Assembly (NCBI GenBank): GCA_964528095.1
Contig: CAZGSG010000126.1
Coordinates: forward strand, 1 to 15,380
Direction of reading: 5' to 3'
Source of the DNA: CAZGSG01 sp964528095
GTDB taxonomy: Bacteria > Bacteroidota > Bacteroidia > Chitinophagales > Chitinophagaceae
DNA length: 15,380 bases
The position numbers and the translations under genes were made by a program. The first letter of the stretch is position 1. Each line of letters starts with the position of its first letter. Below, piece by piece: positions 7,403-13,600 of this stretch. The notes beneath the pieces are model-generated. The model was not told the DNA's origin. It made no database searches and worked only from the letters and a program-made list of their open reading frames with translations.

Positions 7403-10400
7403 TTACTTGATGATCGATACAGTTTTTTTCAGATCTACTCCATTTCCTTTTATCACTACTGTATAAATTCCCGAAGGCAGCTTCCCTACCGGCAGATCGC
7501 TATTGATGAACCCTACAGGCATAAACAGGTTTTTTCTCAGCACCGGCTGTCCACTTATATTATACAATACAATATCGGCGAGCGAAGGCTGCAGGGAGAA
7601 CACACGTACCGTCAGCGTACTGTTGTTTGGCATAAAGGCATAGAGCGTTTGCCTGGTATTATCCAGTGGCAATACAGTAAGTCGCGCATTTGTGTAAGTG
7701 ATGGCATAATTGGCAGACACAGCGCCTCCTAATATGATAGGATAATAACCGGGAGGGAAATTGACCCCTGCTATCGTGCTGGCTGTTACTGCCGTGGTCA
7801 GGCTGGCCGGTGTTTCTCCCAACACAAACCCTGTATAAGTAATGGTAAAAGGAGGATTAGGCTGCCCCTGTGCCCTTGTTGTGTCCCTGACCCGTATGGT
7901 CAACGGTACTTTATTCACAACCAGTTCCCGCACCACATTGGATGCGGCAAAATAACTATCGCTTCCGGCTTGTGACGCAGTGATATTGGCCGTACCGGCC
8001 CCTACGATATGAATGTTTGTTCCTATTATAGTAGCCACATTGGTATTGCTGCTGGTGTATACTATAGGGATCGTATTATTTGTACTCGTGCCGCCCGTTG
8101 CGAAATCGGGATTACCATAGTTCTTTACCGGCAGCGCATTGAATGTAATTACCTGGCCGGTCTTGGGGTTCACCGTCATTACTCCATTCACAAAACTGAT
8201 CGTATAGTTTGCCGAAGTAGCTCCACTTACTGTAATTGGATAATCCCCGGGTGCTGATGCGGGTGTAGCTGTAGTGGTGATGACGGCAGCCGTAAGTAAC
8301 ACCGCGGGCGTTTCGTTATATACAAAACCACTGTAGCTGATAGTCAGGGTTGGATTTGCGAGTCCTTCAAATCTCGTCTTATTTTCCGCGGTGATCGTTA
8401 ATGCCGCTTTGCCGACAGAAAGCGTTTTGGTCATAGTCACCGCAGGATATACGCCATCGGTCGCCTGTGATGCGGTAATATCGGTTGTACCGGCTCCGGT
8501 GATATGAATATCCCCGTTTACGATTGTCGCTACCGAAGTATTGCTGCTTGAATAAACAATAGGCTGCGTGGTATTGAGACTGGTAGCGCCGCCATTGAAG
8601 TCAACGTCCCCGTATGTTTTAGCAGGCAGATCATTAAAAACAAATGGATCTGTTTGCGGCACAGCACCGATGCTGAATGCGCCAAAAGTACCGACAGTGG
8701 CTGTTACAGTATTGGCTGTATTATCGGCAACACCAGTTGGTATTGAAAAAGAAGAACCTGTATTGCGGATAAGACCAATATCCGTATTGGGTAATGTTGC
8801 AAACGTGGTGCCTTCGAGATTGGCATTCCATCCCAGCTGCAAATCACTGTTTCCAGCACCACTCAGGCGGTTGATAGTCCATACCGCGTTCACCAGTGTA
8901 AGTCTTTGTAAGGCTGTTAATGGTGTACCGTTTACTTCGCCATTGGCAGTGATGCCTTCAAATACAGATGCTGTAAAATCACCAACCGTCACAGGCGTTA
9001 TTGTAACAGGAAGATAATAGTTTACTGTACCAATGGGCATGATCGTTGCCGTAGTGATACCATCATATTGTACTTTACTTTGTGCTCCTGCGACTGCATC
9101 ATATCCTGTCGCGATATAATTGGATGAACTGATACTGCCATTGACAACAGCGCCGGTCTTTATATGAAGTATATCCGATGAACGAAGCGTTATTTTATTA
9201 TTGATGGTCAGGTGATCATTTATAGTCATCCCGTTGTTGAGAGTTACCGGCGCATTGATCTCTGCAAAACCAAGATTAACGGATGTACCGGAAGACCCCG
9301 TTGATATGCCTAATGGCCAGCTTGTAGCGGCATTAATAATGTAGTTTATTCCATCTTCATAACTTTTATTACCTGCCAGTAAAACAGATCCTGTAGCAGG
9401 ATCGAAACCACTGGCGTTAGCGGTAGCCAATGTTGCTCCATTGCTTGTCAGTGAAATTGCTACGCCCGTACCACTGGCAAGCAGTGGCTTTGAAAGAAAA
9501 AGGGTATCAGCTGTACCGGATACATGCGCCACAACCGTTGTGTTGGCAGCAATACCTGTACCTGTTACGGACAAACCATGACTGGCGGCCGCAACGCCGC
9601 TGGTACCGGTGATCATATAGGTACCCGCCGTAAGATTGCCTGTTGCCGTCAATGGAGTTATTTTCCCATTAGCGGAAAAGCTGCCATTGCCGGTGAGTTG
9701 GTTAGCCACGAAATTCAGCTTGCCATATATTTTTACCGATCTATCGATCGCCATATTTTTATTGAGTGATACATTCGCGTGATCGGCAATGATCAGTGAA
9801 GCAATATTTACACTGCCCGCTCCAGAAATGGATTGTGCAGCATCCCCTCCCATGACCAATTCATTGGTGCCACTTGCCGGAGAAGACAGATTACCATCAA
9901 CAACAAGATTACCCAATACCACGGTCTGTCCTGCATTGTCGGTAATAAATGAGCTACCTGTATTGATCGTCAGGTTATCAACCTGGTATAATGATCCCAT
10001 TGCAACAAGGCTGGCATTGTTCTCGACAATAATGTCCCCGTAACTTTGGTCTTTAAAAAAGTTACCTACAGAAGAAGTAGCATTGGTAGCACGATGATGC
10101 CAGACACTGCCGGGTTTCATATCAATTGCTGAAAATATATTTTCGCCGCTGGCACTGCCATTTGGACTTGTACCTCCATCATAATACAGATGAGCTCCGG
10201 GTTCAAATACCACCCATCTATCAGAAGACTGTGTACTGCCGCCAAATGCATAAGACCCTGAACCTGTAATATTCGTAGTAAAACTTGATCCGTTTGTAAA
10301 CCTGAATGATCCTGTCACACCAGCAGTAGTATTATCAAACCTGGCCGCCAGCGCATTGGTAACAATGCTCAAACTACCGCTTACCCTGGCCGTAGCCGTA

Positions 10401-10843
10401 GCGGCCATCGCTACCCGCAGAGAGCCCACAGACGTAGGAATAATAGAAAGCGAAGAACCGGCTTCGATCAGAAAATCTTCCGACACATTACCATCACCCG
10501 CCAGGGTGACTGTGCTTGTACCCGCGGTGCTACGTATAAAACGGATCTGCGCATTATTTACAAATCTCATCTGGCCACAACTAATACTGCCATTTACATT
10601 TACTGTAACAGGTCCTGTAAGCGGAGTGGCTCCACCAAGATTAGTACCATCAAATACCAGGATATCGGCATCGTTGGTAGATGAACCTCTCGACGAACCT
10701 GTTCCATCAATATTTGTTTTCCAGTTTGCACCCAAACTGATATTGGGTGTAGTGGCAGCCCCACCAACCCAGTAATAGGTTAATTGACTGTGTGCAAAAA
10801 AAACAGTCGTCATCATCAATAATAAAAGTAGCATTCGTTTCAT
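7403..10843 (-). CDS. Large secreted repeat protein with two Ig-like/MBG modules and a T9SS C-terminal sorting domain
   Basis: This 1146-residue protein begins with a signal peptide (residues 1-19, cleavage before QLTYYW). Residues about 20-725 are low in charge and rich in Ser, Thr, Asn and Gly, with repeated short 'N-T-x-x-G' turns and beta-strand periodicity, suggesting a beta-helix or beta-sandwich surface array. Residues 731-896 and 897-1059 are two copies of one unit: a bacterial Ig-like part (IVYSSSNTSVATI and IVYTSSNTNVATI) followed by an MBG-type domain (SGATSANYTISF and GGAVSANYAITY). Residues about 1070-1146 form a T9SS type A sorting domain (LYNISGQPVL, LPSGIYTVVIKGNG, KKTVSIIK), predicting T9SS secretion and perhaps surface anchoring. 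No catalytic motif is seen. It lies 31 bases after the MFS gene and 3 bases before the PL38-like gene. A glycan-binding, adhesive or scaffold role on the surface is inference. Confidence 0.88.
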   Translation of the reverse strand: MKRMLLLLLMMTTVFFAHSQLTYYWVGGAATTPNISLGANWKTNIDGTGSSRGSSTNDADILVFDGTNLGGATPLTGPVTVNVNGSISCGQMRFVNNAQIRFIRSTAGTSTVTLAGDGNVSEDFLIEAGSSLSIIPTSVGSLRVAMAATATARVSGSLSIVTNALAARFDNTTAGVTGSFRFTNGSSFTTNITGSGSYAFGGSTQSSDRWVVFEPGAHLYYDGGTSPNGSASGENIFSAIDMKPGSVWHHRATNATSSVGNFFKDQSYGDIIVENNASLVAMGSLYQVDNLTINTGSSFITDNAGQTVVLGNLVVDGNLSSPASGTNELVMGGDAAQSISGAGSVNIASLIIADHANVSLNKNMAIDRSVKIYGKLNFVANQLTGNGSFSANGKITPLTATGNLTAGTYMITGTSGVAAASHGLSVTGTGIAANTTVVAHVSGTADTLFLSKPLLASGTGVAISLTSNGATLATANASGFDPATGSVLLAGNKSYEDGINYIINAATSWPLGISTGSSGTSVNLGFAEINAPVTLNNGMTINDHLTINNKITLRSSDILHIKTGAVVNGSISSSNYIATGYDAVAGAQSKVQYDGITTATIMPIGTVNYYLPVTITPVTVGDFTASVFEGITANGEVNGTPLTALQRLTLVNAVWTINRLSGAGNSDLQLGWNANLEGTTFATLPNTDIGLIRNTGSSFSIPTGVADNTANTVTATVGTFGAFSIGAVPQTDPFVFNDLPAKTYGDVDFNGGATSLNTTQPIVYSSSNTSVATIVNGDIHITGAGTTDITASQATDGVYPAVTMTKTLSVGKAALTITAENKTRFEGLANPTLTISYSGFVYNETPAVLLTAAVITTTATPASAPGDYPITVSGATSANYTISFVNGVMTVNPKTGQVITFNALPVKNYGNPDFATGGTSTNNTIPIVYTSSNTNVATIIGTNIHIVGAGTANITASQAGSDSYFAASNVVRELVVNKVPLTIRVRDTTRAQGQPNPPFTITYTGFVLGETPASLTTAVTASTIAGVNFPPGYYPIILGGAVSANYAITYTNARLTVLPLDNTRQTLYAFMPNNSTLTVRVFSLQPSLADIVLYNISGQPVLRKNLFMPVGFINSDLPVGKLPSGIYTVVIKGNGVDLKKTVSIIK
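7667..8155 (-). repeat. Second Ig-like + MBG repeat unit in the large T9SS protein
   Basis: This stretch encodes residues 897-1059 and repeats the plan of the preceding unit at 8156-8653: FNALPVKNYGNPDF matches FNDLPAKTYGDVDF, IHIVGAGTANITASQA matches IHITGAGTTDITASQA, and the MBG part (LTIRVRDTTRAQGQPNPPF) matches LTITAENKTRFEGLANPTL. The DNA also shows recognisable similarity, pointing to an internal tandem duplication followed by divergence. Confidence 0.85.
8156..8653 (-). repeat. First Ig-like + MBG repeat unit in the large T9SS protein
   Basis: This stretch encodes residues 731-896: an Ig-like half (733-812) and an MBG-like half (about 814-891), ending in the linker NPKTGQ. It is directly followed by a second copy of about the same length, so the array is two units with no spacer. 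Confidence 0.85.
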
Positions 10844-10874
10844 ATAGCAGCTTTAAGGTGAAAATTTTAAATCG

Positions 10875-12161
10875 TTAGTTCGGTATTGTTTTTTTTGATG
10901 AAATAAACGTGATGCAGGCCCAGGCGATTGGTACCAGTAAGGCCACCAATACAAATAGTGTGGTATATCCTGTCCTGGTGAGGGATGGCACCAGTAAGGT
11001 GATAATGATCGTGCCCAGCACAGCGGATGTGCCGCCCATACCGGAGACCGTGCCCACATTTTTTCCGTGGAAATAATCGGCTGGTAATGTTTGCAGGTTG
11101 TTGATCAGGAACTGAAATCCAAAAAGCGCAATGCTGATCAGGGCGATCGTAATATTTATATGATCCTTCAACTGGTCCATATAAAAAGCAATGGCGCTTA
11201 ATGATAATAACATCAATATACAACCGATAGTGATGGCTCTTTTTCTTGCTGTTGCTGCCGTAACGCCTTTTCTGATCAATGCGGAGGAATAAAATCCTCC
11301 TGCCAGTCCACCGATCGCGGCAAATAAATAGGGCACCCATGCAAATGCGCCTACCTGTTTTATATCAAAGGCAAATTGTTCTTTCAGAAAAGTAGGCAGC
11401 CAGGTAACAAACATCCACCAGATAGGATCTATAAAAAAACGGGACGAAATAATACCCCAGGTATTTTTAAATTGTAACAAGGCCCGCCAGGAGAATACTT
11501 TTTGTGAGGTTACAGCCACTGGTTGCCCCGGTGATACGGAAAGAATATGCGCCTGTTCTTCTTTCGTGATCCAGGGATGTTTATCCGGTGTAGCCCTGTT
11601 GATCAATAACCAGGGGATAAGCCATAGTATACCCAGCACCGCGATACCCGCGAAAGTGGCCCGCCAGCCAAATGCAAGATAAAGACCCGCGATAACAGGC
11701 GCCGCGATCACCGAACCCATGGAAGCGCCGGCACCGAATATGCCTTGCGCGATAGCCCGTTCTTTTGCGGGAAACCATTCAGCATTACTTTTAGTAGCAC
11801 CCGGCCAGTTACCCGCTTCGCTGATACCCAGCATTGCACGGAAAATACTGAAAGAGGCAAGCGACCTTGCCAACGCGTGCAGCGCAATGGATATGCTCCA
11901 GCCTACAATTGAAACGGCCATCCCCAATCTTGTACCAATAGCATCCATCATCTTGCCGGTGACCGTTTGACCGATCGCATAAGCCACCATAAAGAAAGTG
12001 GTGATCAGGGCCAGGGCGTCTTTATTGTCCTTATCCGCAATACCAAATTCTTTATAGATATATGGCCACATGATATTGATAGCGCTGCGATCAATATAAT
12101 TAATGATCGTAGCCAGCCCTATCAGCCCAATAATCCACCAACGCAGTCCTTTTACTTTCAT
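10875..12161 (-). CDS. MFS hexuronate transporter, ExuT-like (anion:cation symporter family)
   Basis: This 428-residue inner-membrane permease has about 12 hydrophobic segments. The first helix carries NYIDRSAIN (21-29); the loop between helices 2 and 3 has the MFS signature GKMMDAIGTRLG (69-80); helix 4 and its loop have EAGNWPGATKSNAEWFP (115-131), diagnostic of the anion:cation symporter subfamily that includes ExuT and DEH or galactonate carriers. It follows the beta-helix lyase gene by 16 bases. In alginate loci such permeases carry unsaturated monouronate or its linear form DEH from periplasm to cytoplasm, and I infer that here. Hexuronate or a short oligomer is the alternative cargo. 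Length and topology are normal for the family. Confidence 0.9.
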   Translation of the reverse strand: MKVKGLRWWIIGLIGLATIINYIDRSAINIMWPYIYKEFGIADKDNKDALALITTFFMVAYAIGQTVTGKMMDAIGTRLGMAVSIVGWSISIALHALARSLASFSIFRAMLGISEAGNWPGATKSNAEWFPAKERAIAQGIFGAGASMGSVIAAPVIAGLYLAFGWRATFAGIAVLGILWLIPWLLINRATPDKHPWITKEEQAHILSVSPGQPVAVTSQKVFSWRALLQFKNTWGIISSRFFIDPIWWMFVTWLPTFLKEQFAFDIKQVGAFAWVPYLFAAIGGLAGGFYSSALIRKGVTAATARKRAITIGCILMLLSLSAIAFYMDQLKDHINITIALISIALFGFQFLINNLQTLPADYFHGKNVGTVSGMGGTSAVLGTIIITLLVPSLTRTGYTTLFVLVALLVPIAWACITFISSKKTIPN

Positions 12162-12177
12162 GTGTTAATTTCGTTGT

Positions 12178-13209
12178 TTAATTACTCAACGGAATATTCG
12201 CTACTCCCGCTACAGCACCCGTTACCGTATTATTATTGTATACTTTATTACCGGTTGATACCCCATTGCTTCCACTCAGTTGTATATTAAATCCATAGCC
12301 TGTCGCGTTTACTGTACACTGGTTATTTTTAAACTCATTGTAGTTGCCCCAGCCTGATACCGCCACATGTACCTGGTAGCCATCTTTGAAAATGGTTCCG
12401 CCTGGATTTGTACCTGTATTATTTTCGATGAGATAGTTATTACCTTTTACATCGATCCAGCTATCGCCACTGTTAGCACCCGTAATACCGGTAGCATCAA
12501 ATGTATTGCCCTTGATCAGTCCGCCCCTGGTCCCTTCTTTTATATCAATGCATTCAGCCCGCACATTCGGACCGATCGTATTATTCAGCACTTTATTGGA
12601 ATCACAGAGATCCGGATTACCATTGGTATAAGTAGCCCAGTTATTTTTAGCCGAGCCGATATAAATGCCTTCACCATAATCGGGTGTTTTTAAACCGGTT
12701 TCACTTATCTCCGAATGCTGTATCGTATTCTGTGAACTGAATTTCCGGAGATGAATGGCTTCCTCCCCTATTGAATAAATTTTTAACTCGTCAAACATGC
12801 TATACCGGCTCCCGTCTACCATGACACCTTTTAATCCATTGGTCACCGTAAACCCTTTGATGATCCAATAACTTGCCTGCAGGTATAATACATATCCTGT
12901 ATTTACGTTTTCGCCGTCCAGTATGGCACTACGACTGCCCCTTAGTGTGATAGGCGCAGCCACGGTACCATTAGCGGCAGCGTCGATCACAAACCTTCCT
13001 TTGTATATACCATCAGCCATTACGATATCGTCACCGGGTCTTGCATTCAGCAACGCGGCTTTTAACTGCGCCCCGGTGGATACATTCACCACCCGCAGTG
13101 GCACTATTACCGTTACCGGATCGGGCACCACGGGTTCAGGCGCCGGCGCATTGCTTTTACTGCAACTCATCAGCAGCACCCACCCTATCATATGTAGTAC
13201 TTTCAGCAT
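12178..13209 (-). CDS. Right-handed parallel beta-helix polysaccharide lyase, lipoprotein (PL31-like or PL6-like)
   Basis: This 343-residue protein has a lipoprotein leader (LLMSC, Cys16), a short Pro-rich linker (20-37) and one right-handed beta-helix domain. The entry segment LKAALLNARPGDDIVMADG (49-67) is the cap shared by PL6 and related lyases. Later coils read GEGIYIG (179-185), ECIDIKEGTRGGLIKGNTF (209-227) and SWIDVKGNNYLIENNTG (230-246). The paired IDIKEG and WIDVKG motifs resemble what I recall of PL31 alginate/glucuronan lyases, and the single compact domain fits those better than typical PL6 enzymes of about 470 residues or more. Lys214, Glu215, Arg218 and Lys235 are candidate active-site residues. 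The lipid anchor implies action on polymer at the outer membrane, facing either side. It starts 11 bases after the cupin stop. The beta-helix lyase call is strong; the family choice is uncertain. Confidence 0.78.
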   Translation of the reverse strand: MLKVLHMIGWVLLMSCSKSNAPAPEPVVPDPVTVIVPLRVVNVSTGAQLKAALLNARPGDDIVMADGIYKGRFVIDAAANGTVAAPITLRGSRSAILDGENVNTGYVLYLQASYWIIKGFTVTNGLKGVMVDGSRYSMFDELKIYSIGEEAIHLRKFSSQNTIQHSEISETGLKTPDYGEGIYIGSAKNNWATYTNGNPDLCDSNKVLNNTIGPNVRAECIDIKEGTRGGLIKGNTFDATGITGANSGDSWIDVKGNNYLIENNTGTNPGGTIFKDGYQVHVAVSGWGNYNEFKNNQCTVNATGYGFNIQLSGSNGVSTGNKVYNNNTVTGAVAGVANIPLSN

Positions 13210-13220
13210 TAAATTATCGT

Positions 13221-13574
13221 TTATGGATTTATAAAATCTTCCCGCATCGGGCTGAAAATATCGATCAATACTCCCGGTTCAATACATACGGCCCCATGCA
13301 ATATGTTTGGCGGTATATAAAAAGCATCCCCCGCCTTCAACACTTTCTTTTCACCTCCTATCTCCACTTCAAAAACACCGCTTTCCACATTGGTGATCTG
13401 TGAATGGTAATGCTGGTGCACCACCCCTATCGCGTTTTTTTCAAACTGCACTCTTACCATCATCAGCTTTTCATCATAAGCCATGATCTTTCTTTTCATT
13501 CCCGGAGCCACCTGTTCCCAGTCGATATCTTTGTTTTCGATAAATACTCTGGCTGTAGTTTCACTTGTTCCCAT
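13221..13574 (-). CDS. kdgF: KdgF-like cupin, unsaturated-uronate linearising enzyme
   Basis: This 117-residue single-domain cupin has no signal peptide and is therefore probably cytosolic. KdgF proteins catalyse ring opening of 4,5-unsaturated monouronate to the linear 5-keto sugar DEH, the step after lyase action. Metal ligands are visible: His53 and His55 in HQHYHSQ, Gln59, and His93 in ILHGAV. Asp105, Phe107 and Arg111 (IDIFSPMRED) have the same spacing as the active-site Asp/Phe/Arg I recall for KdgF structures. The gene begins 26 bases after the PL17-like exolyase, whose product would be its substrate. Length is normal. Small cupins of other function share the fold, so the assignment rests on both motifs and context. 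Confidence 0.85.
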   Translation of the reverse strand: MGTSETTARVFIENKDIDWEQVAPGMKRKIMAYDEKLMMVRVQFEKNAIGVVHQHYHSQITNVESGVFEVEIGGEKKVLKAGDAFYIPPNILHGAVCIEPGVLIDIFSPMREDFINP

Positions 13575-13600
13575 ATTCCTTGTTTTTATTTTGCAGTATA

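Noticed and set aside
7400..7732. Plus-strand open frame opposite the T9SS sorting domain
   Set aside because: It has no recognisable signal or domain, and the opposite strand encodes a conserved T9SS C-terminal domain.
10356..10775. Long plus-strand open frame (139 codons) opposite the start of the large repeat protein
   Set aside because: Low-complexity Ser/Thr/Asn-rich coding on the minus strand leaves stop-poor antisense frames. Composition and absence of a gap argue against a gene.
7667..10800. Repetitive DNA as a possible CRISPR array or mobile repeat
   Set aside because: The repeats are protein-coding, about 165 residues long or degenerate, and lack short identical repeats with unique spacers.
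10844..10874. Possible terminator or promoter in the largest gap (31 bases)
   Set aside because: The gap is AT-rich with no convincing hairpin followed by a T run and no TAnnTTTG-like element.
10867..11340. Minus-strand open frame overlapping the MFS gene in another frame
   Set aside because: It is rich in His, Arg, Tyr and Trp with no hydrophobic pattern, while the overlapping frame is a full 12-helix transporter.
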